Source: DAOTXK01 sp034435395 (GTDB lineage Bacteria > Chloroflexota > Anaerolineae > Aggregatilineales > Ch27). From it: a stretch of DNA of 64,000 nt. Positions 55,388-62,757 of this stretch are shown piece by piece. The DNA lies in assembly GCA_034435395.1 (NCBI GenBank), contig DAOTXK010000268.1, positions 14,793-78,792 of the forward strand, written 5' to 3'. Position numbers and translations under genes: made by a program. Position 1 is the stretch's first letter. Each line of letters opens with the position of its first letter. The notes under the pieces were generated by a model. It worked only from the letters and a program-made list of their open reading frames with translations. It ran no database searches and had not been told where the DNA came from.

Positions 55388-55426
55388 ATGGGTCAAGGCG
55401 ACATTGCCACTAACAGGAGGATAGAT

Positions 55427-56950
55427 ATGCGACGAGGCCCACTTGCCATCATGCTGGCGTTGGCCCTGGTTCTGGTTGTGGGTGGAACTGCCGGCGCTCA
55501 GGGAGGGACACAACATGTGGTGCAACGCGGAGAGAACCTCTACCGCATCGCACTCCGCTATGGAACAACGATAGATGCTCTGGTCCAGGCCAATGGTATC
55601 GTTAATCCTAATTTGATTTTCGCCGGGCAGACGTTGACCATTCCAGGGGCAGGCCCTGGCGACGGGGGGACGACCGACGGCGGCACTGGGCAGCCACCGG
55701 GCGGCACCACCACCTATGTCGTCGTCCGCGGAGACACGTTATACCGCATCGCGCTGCGCTTCGGCACGACGATCGCCAATCTGGCATCGCTCAACAACAT
55801 CGCCAATCCCAATCTTATCTTCGTCGGACAGCGGCTGACAGTTCAGGGGACCGGCAGCGGTCAGCCCACCACACCCCAACCGCCGCCCTCCGGCGGTGAC
55901 ACCACCACGCCGCCCAGCACCGCCCCCAATGTCGGCTTTGCCTTTGGCATCCAGGTGCACCTGCCTAACCAGAACCAGGCAGCCGTCGCTGGCAACGTGA
56001 CTGAGCTGGGCATGACCTGGGCCAAGCAGCAGATCGAATGGGCCGTGTACGAAACCTCACAGGGCAACATCAACTTCGCGCCGATTGACGAGATGGTGAA
56101 CACATTGGAAGCGATCAACGTGCACATCCTGTTCAGTGTGGTAAAGGCCCCCGACTGGGCCCGCGACTCGACCCAGGAAGACGGCCCGCCCACGAACTTC
56201 CAGACCCTGGCCAATTTTGTCGGCGCGCTGGCCGAACGGTATCGGGGGCGGGTGGACGCCTATGAAATCTGGAATGAGCAGAATCTCCGGCGGGAATGGA
56301 ACAGCCGGTCGCACCCGATCAGCGCGGCGCAATACGTGGAGATGTTGAGGCTATCCTACAATGCGATCAAAGCCGCCGATCCCGCCGCGATTGTGGTGGC
56401 CGGCGGCCTGGCCCCAACCGGCTTTAACGACGGCGTCAACGCCATTGACGACCGGGTATACCTGCAGGCCATGTACGCCAGTGGCGTGGCCCGCTACATG
56501 GATGCGCTCGGCGCGCACCCCAACGGATGGGCCAACCCGCCCGACAGCGTGTGTTGTAACAACACCGCTGGCGTGCTCACCCATGACGACCACCGCAGCT
56601 TCTTCTTCCGGCAGACCCTGGGCGACTACCGGGAGATCATGCTGGCCGCCGGCGATTCCCAGACCTTCATCTGGCCGACCGAATTCGGCTGGGGCACCAA
56701 CGCCGACACCGGTCATGCGCCGCCGGCGGGTTACGAATTTGTGGCCTTCACCGATCTCACGGAGCAGGCCACCTACATCGTCCGGGGGTTCCAGCTGGGC
56801 CGCGACCTGAACTACGTCGGGCCGATGTTCCTGTGGAACCTGAACTTCTGCGAGGCCGCTGGCGCAGCCTCGGAGCAGTGCCTGTGGTCGCTCATCGGCC
56901 CCTCAGGGCCACGCCCCGCCTATAATGCGGTGAGAGATATGGCCAAGTAA
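55427..56950 (+). CDS. Exported LysM protein with clan-A glycoside hydrolase domain
   Basis: A signal peptide ([19 protein letters not shown]) is followed by two LysM repeats ([18 protein letters not shown] and [18 protein letters not shown]), joined by Gly/Thr/Pro linkers. Residues about 175-507 form a barrel resembling GH39/GH5-type hydrolases. The acid/base pair is in [13 protein letters not shown] and the nucleophile candidate in WPTEFGWGT. It probably binds wall or matrix polysaccharide and cleaves a glycoside. I chose the ATG at 55427 with AGGAGGAT upstream. It stands alone on the + strand between divergent and convergent genes. Confidence 0.87.
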   Translation: MRRGPLAIMLALALVLVVGGTAGAQGGTQHVVQRGENLYRIALRYGTTIDALVQANGIVNPNLIFAGQTLTIPGAGPGDGGTTDGGTGQPPGGTTTYVVVRGDTLYRIALRFGTTIANLASLNNIANPNLIFVGQRLTVQGTGSGQPTTPQPPPSGGDTTTPPSTAPNVGFAFGIQVHLPNQNQAAVAGNVTELGMTWAKQQIEWAVYETSQGNINFAPIDEMVNTLEAINVHILFSVVKAPDWARDSTQEDGPPTNFQTLANFVGALAERYRGRVDAYEIWNEQNLRREWNSRSHPISAAQYVEMLRLSYNAIKAADPAAIVVAGGLAPTGFNDGVNAIDDRVYLQAMYASGVARYMDALGAHPNGWANPPDSVCCNNTAGVLTHDDHRSFFFRQTLGDYREIMLAAGDSQTFIWPTEFGWGTNADTGHAPPAGYEFVAFTDLTEQATYIVRGFQLGRDLNYVGPMFLWNLNFCEAAGAASEQCLWSLIGPSGPRPAYNAVRDMAK

Positions 56951-56984
56951 TCGCCAACTTCTCTCTTTCCAGGCCCAGATAAAA

Positions 56985-57017
56985 GACCGCCCGCTCCAGG
57001 TTCCAGAGCGGGCGGTC
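56985..57017 (-). terminator. Terminator of the DUF5060-like hydrolase gene
   Basis: GACCGCCCGCTC (56985-56996) pairs perfectly with GAGCGGGCGGTC (57006-57017). On the minus strand TTTTATCT follows, matching the gene that ends at 57150. It may also slow the + strand transcript. Confidence 0.85.
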
Positions 57018-57149
57018 CGCTATCATTCCCCTACTCCGCGTCGCCCAGCGGATGATCAGCCCCCTTTGCCCGCCATATACCCCACGAAGGCCCTTCTCCC
57101 CACAACAGGGACGCGTATAGGATCATTCTCTGGCTGACCAGGATGTCAC

Positions 57150-60005
57150 CTAGGGGGCAAGTGTAAGCCGAGGGGTTGACGTTCGTGAAGGAGTCAGCGT
57201 TGCCGTCGGCGTGGCACTCGGTGCCGCGGTATTGGTGGGGATGGCGGTTGCTGTCGGCGGCTGGGTGGGCGAGGACGCTGGCGGGCGCGGCGGCGTGGGC
57301 GATGGTGTTCTCGACGGCGTCGGTGTCCGGGATGAAGTGACCCTGGGCGTCCGCGTCGGCGTCGGACTGGCCGTCCGGGTGGATGTTGCGGTGGGCGTCG
57401 GTGTGGGCGTCGGCGTTGACGTGTGGGTCGGCGTGGGGATGGCCGTCGCCGTCCAGGTCGCCGTTGGAGATGCCGTCACCGTTGCCGTGGGAGTGAGGGT
57501 ATCCGTCGGCGTCCGGGTTGGCAAAGGCGTGCGAGTCGCCGTGGGCGATGGCACTGGCGTGGCCGTCGGGCGCACTGGGGTGGGGGTAAGCGTCGGGAGG
57601 ATCAGCCCTCCCAGCGGAAAGGCACGCACCGCCAGCGCCCGGTCAATCGGCAGCAGTTCCACCGTCAGCACACCGCCATCGTCCGGCAGCACCCGCACCC
57701 GGTCCTCGCCAATCACCTGCCCGGTAAACGGATCCCAAAACTCCACACGATATTCCCCCGCCGGCATGTTCGGAAATTCGGCGGTAAAGCCGGGAGGCAC
57801 GGTCTGGATGGCCTCCGCTGCCCGCTGCCAGACATAATCTCGATTCTGAAACCAGGCGAGCAGCACGCCATGATCGCGGTCAGCCAGGGCCATGGCCCGG
57901 AGAGGAGCCACATAATGCTCAATGCTGACATAGCCAATCTGCAACCAGTCATCGCCCTGGTTATCCAGCTCAATCCGGTGTTCGCCAGCCGGGAGGGGCA
58001 CCATGATCGTTGTCCGTGGTGCGCCGGCGGCCAGGTCCAACGCTGCCACCAACTCCCCGTCGCGGTGCAGAACCAGTCTGGCTCCCCGTTGCGGCGATAC
58101 GTTCCTGACCATCACGGCAAGAGTCGTATCGACGGGAGGCGCGACCAGATAGGCGTGAGGCCGGTTCAGTTGACTGTTAAACGTCTGTCCGAAAATGAAG
58201 CTGGAAAGGGTGTTAATGGCCGGGAAAGAGCCTTCCGGCGTGAGCCAGTAATCGCCCAGGTCAGGCAATGCGTCGGTCATGAACCGGCGGTCAAAGCCTT
58301 CCAGGCGCAACGGGGTGTAAAGGGCGGGGTCGTTGGTCACCAGCCGGGGCAACACCGGCACCAACTGCAAACGATTCCAGGGAATGCCTGCCGTAAACTG
58401 CGCCAGCGGGCGGTAGATGGTGACTAGATCGCGCGGCTCCAGGTAGGTATCCCACCACCACGAGGCCCCTGCGCCCGCCGCTCCCGCGAGCACGCTGGCC
58501 CACATCGTGTTACGGACATGAATGCCAGTTGGATCATCCTCCGCTGGCTCGTACCATGGACTCAGCGAGAACTCGGTCAGGAGCACGGGACGCGCCACCG
58601 TGCGCAGACTCTCCTGAATCAGCCGGGATACACCCGACACCTGATCGAGCGGCTCTTCCAGCGGACGCCGCTGATAGGCGTGAACCTGCCCGAAATCCAC
58701 CCCTGTAACGGTGAGAATCTCCGGCGCGAAGTCGTGCGCCCCGACCGTGATCAGGTGCTGGTAGGGATCGATCTCGCGCAGATACGCAGCCATTTCTTCC
58801 ACCCACGGGAGCACGATGTTTACGTTGTAACCCAGCACCCGATCGACATCGCTCACCAAATCCCAGGCAAAGATATGGGGGCTGTATCCCCAACGAGCCA
58901 CCAGGTAACGCAACCGCCGCTGGAACAGCGTCCTGGCGGTATCCTCGGTGAAAAACTGGGTAGGGCTGGTCAGCGATCCGCCGTTCAACACATTATAAGG
59001 GTTGCCATCCCAATCAGCGCTGGTGTCCGCCCTGGGCGGCGACGACGGCACCAACACCGGCGGTTGCGCATAACTCGATAATGCCTGGTGCCACAGCACA
59101 ACAATGTCCAGGTATATACCCTCTTCCGTCGCCGTCTCCAGGATCGTATCCAGCCGCCAGAAGTCTTCTTGTGCCGCCGTATAATCGCCCACCGGCGGGG
59201 TCCATTCAAAACCGACGAACCAGGGAACATCCACGAACAGCCGCGCGTAATTGCCGCCGTTGGCTGCCAGGTGGCGCAGCCAACGCTGGTAGGCAAATAC
59301 GCCGCCCGCGCCATCCCACGACCAGGCCAGGTTGTGCCCGACAGGAAAATAGGCTTCGTCCCCGTGCTCGAACTCAAAATATCGCCCGTTCTCCGCCACC
59401 CGGATGAAACCCCGCGCGTCGGAAGGGACGACTTCGAACTGTCCGCCACCCAGGCTGACGGCCACATCTTGCTGGCGCGCCCGAAACTCATATGTCCAGA
59501 GGCCCACCTGGTCAGGCGTGAACCGTAGCCGCCACTCTGGCAGGCCATCCGGTTCCAGAACTTCAATGGCGCAGTCTTCGACGCACGTCTGTCGCATCGG
59601 CTGCATCCAGAAAGCAGGCATGACCACCGGGTAGCCGTCCGGCGATGTGAACACGCCGAAGACATCAATCTCGTCGGGATCAAAGGGGTTCTCGTACGCC
59701 AGATCGACGGGGAGCACCCACTCCATGCGCGAGTAGATGGTCACGCTCTCAGAGGGCGCGGGCGTCGCCGTCGGTGAGGGAGAGGAGGGAGAAGCAGCAG
59801 GCAGGCCAGTCTCTCGCGGCGCGATAGTGGCCGCTGGCGAAGAATGCGTCACGGCGATGGGCGGCGCAGCCGGAGAGGCCGGCGTCGCTTCACCTCCCTG
59901 GGCATAGGCGACCACGCCCCACCCGGCCCACAGGGCGGCCCACAGGGCAAGGAAGGTGCCTGTCAACGACAAGACGATGCCGGTCCGCAAGCGCGATCTA
60001 CTCAT
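57150..60005 (-). CDS. Large exported DUF5060/glycoside-hydrolase-like protein with Thr/Pro tail
   Basis: The 951-residue protein has a signal/anchor (IVLSLTGTFLALWAALWAGW), a Ser/Pro linker, then a DUF5060-like domain (YSRMEWVLPVDLAYENPF at about 88-105) followed by a barrel that resembles the DUF4038 hydrolase group (EFEHGDEAYFPVGHNLAWSW). LLTEFSLSPWYEP holds a possible nucleophile. The usual Asn-Glu acid/base site reads WDLVSDVD instead, so activity is uncertain. A C-terminal beta domain and about 150 residues of TPTPT-type tail end the protein. The ATG at 60005 lies 6 bases after TACACT, so the mRNA is probably leaderless. Confidence 0.85.
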   Translation of the reverse strand: MSRSRLRTGIVLSLTGTFLALWAALWAGWGVVAYAQGGEATPASPAAPPIAVTHSSPAATIAPRETGLPAASPSSPSPTATPAPSESVTIYSRMEWVLPVDLAYENPFDPDEIDVFGVFTSPDGYPVVMPAFWMQPMRQTCVEDCAIEVLEPDGLPEWRLRFTPDQVGLWTYEFRARQQDVAVSLGGGQFEVVPSDARGFIRVAENGRYFEFEHGDEAYFPVGHNLAWSWDGAGGVFAYQRWLRHLAANGGNYARLFVDVPWFVGFEWTPPVGDYTAAQEDFWRLDTILETATEEGIYLDIVVLWHQALSSYAQPPVLVPSSPPRADTSADWDGNPYNVLNGGSLTSPTQFFTEDTARTLFQRRLRYLVARWGYSPHIFAWDLVSDVDRVLGYNVNIVLPWVEEMAAYLREIDPYQHLITVGAHDFAPEILTVTGVDFGQVHAYQRRPLEEPLDQVSGVSRLIQESLRTVARPVLLTEFSLSPWYEPAEDDPTGIHVRNTMWASVLAGAAGAGASWWWDTYLEPRDLVTIYRPLAQFTAGIPWNRLQLVPVLPRLVTNDPALYTPLRLEGFDRRFMTDALPDLGDYWLTPEGSFPAINTLSSFIFGQTFNSQLNRPHAYLVAPPVDTTLAVMVRNVSPQRGARLVLHRDGELVAALDLAAGAPRTTIMVPLPAGEHRIELDNQGDDWLQIGYVSIEHYVAPLRAMALADRDHGVLLAWFQNRDYVWQRAAEAIQTVPPGFTAEFPNMPAGEYRVEFWDPFTGQVIGEDRVRVLPDDGGVLTVELLPIDRALAVRAFPLGGLILPTLTPTPVRPTATPVPSPTATRTPLPTRTPTDTLTPTATVTASPTATWTATAIPTPTHTSTPTPTPTPTATSTRTASPTPTRTPRVTSSRTPTPSRTPSPTPPRPPASSPTQPPTATAIPTNTAAPSATPTATLTPSRTSTPRLTLAP
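57180..57600. repeat. GTCGGC/GTGGGC hexamer-like repeats encoding the Thr/Pro tail
   Basis: On the + strand the region is built of short variants of GTCGGCGTGGGC, which on the coding strand read ACG-CCG-AC type Thr/Pro/Ala/Ser codons. The same word recurs at 24380-24440, 24690-24720, 25460-25530 and 63880-64000, in unrelated genes. It is coding low complexity, not a CRISPR array. Confidence 0.75.
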
Positions 60006-60011
60006 AGAGTC

Positions 60012-60040
60012 AGTGTAGCGCGGCCAGACGCAGAACACAA
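60012..60040 (-). promoter_or_regulatory. Promoter placing +1 on the hydrolase start codon
   Basis: On the minus strand TTGTGT (60040-60035), 17 bases and TACACT (60017-60012), with exactly 6 bases before the ATG at 60005. No Shine-Dalgarno sequence is present. Confidence 0.65.
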
Positions 60041-60142
60041 TCGGCTGGGCGCGCCTCCCCCCGGAGACAAACCCGACTCCAACGCCACCACAATCTCCAT
60101 CTGACGGATGTCTGCTGGGGATCAGCCATCGCTGCCACCAGA

Positions 60143-60664
60143 CTAAGCACGCCATTCATCGGCGAACGTCAGTCGGATTTCGTCAGCCTCGTTGTAGCTG
60201 AGATGGGCAAAAAATGGCGGGTCCCCCGGCGACATCGCCAACACGCGCGGCAGGATCGCCGGTAAATCCTCCACCAGATTCAGACTCAGCACCTCCTTCT
60301 GGGGAACCCATTGCAGCGTGCCCTCGGTGCTGTTGATAAATTCACGGGACCTCGCCTCAGCCCGGAAGATCATCAGCAGTATCCCTGTGGCCTGCCCGGC
60401 GTCGATATGCGACGCTCCACAGAACAATACGTCCCGTACCTCCAGGCCGGTTTCTTCCCGAATCTCGCGGACGGCCCCTGTCAGGGGGTCTTCGTGCCGT
60501 TCGATATGCCCACCAACGCCATTGTACCTGTTGGGGTAAACCCGTCGATCCGCCGCCCGCTTCAGCATCAGCACATCATCGCCGGACGTCACAAAACATA
60601 ACGTGCGGGGGATCGTCAGCCAGCGCCCTTCCGTGGCATCGGCTCCTTGATCCTGCGCGCCCAT
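60143..60664 (-). CDS. Nudix hydrolase
   Basis: The 173-residue protein contains a Nudix box, GHIERHEDPLTGAVREIREE followed by TGLEV, at about residues 52-76, which coordinates Mg and cleaves nucleoside diphosphates linked to another group. RTLCFVTSGDDVLMLKRA before it is similar to MutT-type 8-oxo-dGTP diphosphatases. The exact substrate is unknown. I chose the ATG at 60664 because GGAGG lies 7 bases upstream. The open frame before it lacks conservation. A minus-strand TATACT lies at 60712-60707. Confidence 0.88.
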   Translation of the reverse strand: MGAQDQGADATEGRWLTIPRTLCFVTSGDDVLMLKRAADRRVYPNRYNGVGGHIERHEDPLTGAVREIREETGLEVRDVLFCGASHIDAGQATGILLMIFRAEARSREFINSTEGTLQWVPQKEVLSLNLVEDLPAILPRVLAMSPGDPPFFAHLSYNEADEIRLTFADEWRA

Positions 60665-60784
60665 CCTGGCCTCCTGCCTGCGCACCTGGTCATTCAGCCT
60701 GTGGAGTATACCGCGCCTCCCGTGGTACACTAACACGATATCCATTCGAACCAGCCAGCCCCGCCCGGCGAGGAGCGATGATCA

Positions 60785-61645
60785 ATGTCTGGCCCCAGAC
60801 GGGAGACCATCACCCACTCAACGTTCCCAGACCTGCGCATCCTGCCGATCGATGCCCTGTTGCCGCACGAGGAGCACGACGCGCAACACGCCCAGCCGCT
60901 GCTCGAACGCCTGCGCAGCGCCACCGGATGGTTGAATCCACCCGTCATCGCGCCGATCGAGGACACCGACTGCTTCGTCATCCTGGACGGCGCGCATCGG
61001 CATTACTGCCTGCAAACCTTGGGGTTTGCCCACATCCTGGCCCAGGTGGTTTCCTATAACAGCCCGGCAGTTACGCTTGACACCTGGCACCATGCTGTGC
61101 GGGGTCTGCCAGCCGAAGAGCTGCTATCATCCCTGCACGCGGTCCAGGGCGTGGCGGCGCAGGAAACCACACTCCTCAGCGCCAGGGCCGCCCTGGCATC
61201 ACGAACCATCGTGGCGTATGTCGTTTCCAGGGAAGGGGTCGTCGTCACCCTGCACAACGATGACGCCTCGGTCACGCGAACGGCTATGCTGCGCCGCGTG
61301 GTCGATTCCTACCGGCATCGCGGCGACATCAACCGCGTCACCCATGATGCGATCAACGATGTCAATCAGCTTTATCCTGATGTCGCGGGTATCGTGGTCT
61401 TCCCGCCCTACAAACCGGAAGAGATCACGGTCGCCGCCCGTGACGGTGATCTGCTGCCGCCGGGCATCACCCGCCACGTCATTCGCGGGCGGGCGCTCCG
61501 CCTGAATTATCCCCTGGATGAACTGCGCGCCAACAACACCCCCCTGACGGAGAAGAATGCCAGACTGAGGCAATGGCTGCAGGAGCGCCTGGACGCCAAA
61601 CAGGTCCGTTTTTATGCCGAGCCAACTTTCCTTTTTGACGAGTGA
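60785..61645 (+). CDS. ParB/sulfiredoxin-fold protein, SerK/SbnI-like
   Basis: The 286-residue protein begins with a ParB/Srx-fold segment: LRILPIDALLPHEEHD (about residues 17-32), WLNPPVIAPI and the signature FVILDGAHRHYCLQTLG (about 63-79). The Asp-Gly-x-His-Arg motif and the following domain with YPDVAGIVVFPPYKPEEI and RAL RLNYPLDELR resemble free-serine kinases SerK and SbnI rather than DNA-segregation ParB. If so, it would make O-phosphoserine from serine. That is inference from motif and length. The next gene, 5 bases away, is an ACT-like protein. Confidence 0.68.
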   Translation: MSGPRRETITHSTFPDLRILPIDALLPHEEHDAQHAQPLLERLRSATGWLNPPVIAPIEDTDCFVILDGAHRHYCLQTLGFAHILAQVVSYNSPAVTLDTWHHAVRGLPAEELLSSLHAVQGVAAQETTLLSARAALASRTIVAYVVSREGVVVTLHNDDASVTRTAMLRRVVDSYRHRGDINRVTHDAINDVNQLYPDVAGIVVFPPYKPEEITVAARDGDLLPPGITRHVIRGRALRLNYPLDELRANNTPLTEKNARLRQWLQERLDAKQVRFYAEPTFLFDE

Positions 61646-61650
61646 ATCCC

Positions 61651-62118
61651 ATGCATGAACCCGTGCGGAACGCCATCGCCCAGACCAAACTCTATACAGA
61701 CGGCCACCGCTACTGCCTGATCCACCTGGCCGCCAGCGTGATAACCCCGGCGGCGGCCATCCTGGCGGCCTGCGGGGAAGCGTTTAGCGCCCTCATCATC
61801 GACAAGGACGAAGTGACGCTGGTGCTCCGCGAGGAGCATCTGGAGGTTTTTGCGCACCGCCTCCCGGCGCATACCGCCCAGTGCGGTTATCACCTGCTGA
61901 CGTTCGATCTGCCCCTGGAGCTGACCATGGTCGGCTTCTTAAGCGCGATCAGCGCGGCATTGGCCGCCGCAGACGTGCCGATCATGGCGTTTTCCGCTTT
62001 TGAACGCGATCACCTGCTGATCCCCGGCTCCCATTTGGAAAGGGCCAGGCGCGCGCTCGATGAGCTACAGAGCCAGGCCAGGGCAGAAAACGCAGCCGGG
62101 AACAACCCACCGCCATAA
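61651..62118 (+). CDS. ACT-domain-like protein
   Basis: The 155-residue protein has a C-terminal region with the pattern of an ACT domain, TFDLPLELTMVGFLSAISAA, and ADVPIMAFSAFERDHLLIPG, as found in the CASTOR/ACT_7 type that senses amino acids. The N-terminal half may be a second, degenerate copy. I chose the ATG at 61651. A GTG at 61642 overlaps the stop of the preceding gene. Its placement directly after a SerK-like gene suggests that it senses or regulates an amino acid made or used there. Confidence 0.68.
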   Translation: MHEPVRNAIAQTKLYTDGHRYCLIHLAASVITPAAAILAACGEAFSALIIDKDEVTLVLREEHLEVFAHRLPAHTAQCGYHLLTFDLPLELTMVGFLSAISAALAAADVPIMAFSAFERDHLLIPGSHLERARRALDELQSQARAENAAGNNPPP

Positions 62119-62150
62119 CCGCGCCCGGCCCTGCCCCCGCGCCGTCACTC

Positions 62151-62179
62151 TTGCACGAAATGTCGCATACCGTTAAGAT
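62151..62179 (+). promoter_or_regulatory. Promoter of the small hypothetical gene
   Basis: TTGCAC (62151-62156), 17 bases and TAAGAT (62174-62179), with a leader of about 47 bases before the ATG at 62233. Confidence 0.6.
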
Positions 62180-62232
62180 ACAGGCGGCAGTTGAGGGATG
62201 CGTCCGGTTCCTAGCGTTTTTCCCACCGACTG

Positions 62233-62592
62233 ATGAATAATCCGTTCTTGTTTGACAGCGATGAGGCTCCCCAACCCCGGGAGCGGGTACGAATCACCGA
62301 ACTCGCCGCCATGCCATATCCGGACGGGTCACGGGTCCATACCCGTATCAAACTGACGCCGTTCCTGGAAAAGCCCAACCTGGAAATCTATGCCCAAAAG
62401 GTTGATGGTCCCATCGTGGCCGAGATGAGCGTCATTGAGACGATGACCCCCAACCTGGAGTTCACCCTGCACATCCGCGGTATAGACGAGCGGACAGGGG
62501 ACTACCTCCTGCGAGCAGAGCTTTATTACGACGACCGGTTGCAGCCGCAGGACACACAGGAAATCGTTTTCCACATCGCGGAAGCGCAGTAG
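62233..62592 (+). CDS. Hypothetical beta-rich protein
   Basis: The 119-residue protein has no signal peptide or membrane segment. Strands alternate with short turns (RVHTRIKLTPFLEKPNLEIY, EFTLHIRGIDE, YLLRAELYYDD), suggesting a small beta-sandwich. No family is recognised. No Shine-Dalgarno sequence is visible, but a TTGCAC-17-TAAGAT promoter lies upstream. It sits between the SerK-like/ACT pair and the Ser/Thr kinase and may belong with either. Confidence 0.68.
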   Translation: MNNPFLFDSDEAPQPRERVRITELAAMPYPDGSRVHTRIKLTPFLEKPNLEIYAQKVDGPIVAEMSVIETMTPNLEFTLHIRGIDERTGDYLLRAELYYDDRLQPQDTQEIVFHIAEAQ

Positions 62593-62660
62593 TCTATCAT
62601 GCGGTCTTACCTGTCAATTGCCAGGGTCCCAAAACGTTCAGGCACAGGTAAGACGGCTGG

Positions 62661-62689
62661 TTGAGCGCAAACAAGGTTTAAGGTATACT
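62661..62689 (+). promoter_or_regulatory. Promoter of the Ser/Thr kinase gene
   Basis: TTGAGC (62661-62666), 17 bases and TATACT (62684-62689). The expected +1 falls near 62696, within a 14-base palindrome. Confidence 0.75.
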
Positions 62690-62691
62690 CA

Positions 62692-62705
62692 AGGCAAGCT
62701 TGCCT
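62692..62705. promoter_or_regulatory. 14-base palindrome at the kinase transcription start
   Basis: AGGCAAGCTTGCCT is a perfect inverted repeat that covers the predicted +1 of the kinase promoter. Its position fits an operator for a dimeric repressor. Confidence 0.5.
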
Positions 62706-62757
62706 CAAAACACTACTGCGGAGCCCATACATCAGCAGGGTAGGCACAGCGATACCC

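Noticed and set aside
60785..61645. Chromosome-partitioning ParB
   Set aside because: There is no helix-turn-helix domain, no parA neighbour and no parS-like site; the second half fits SerK/SbnI better.
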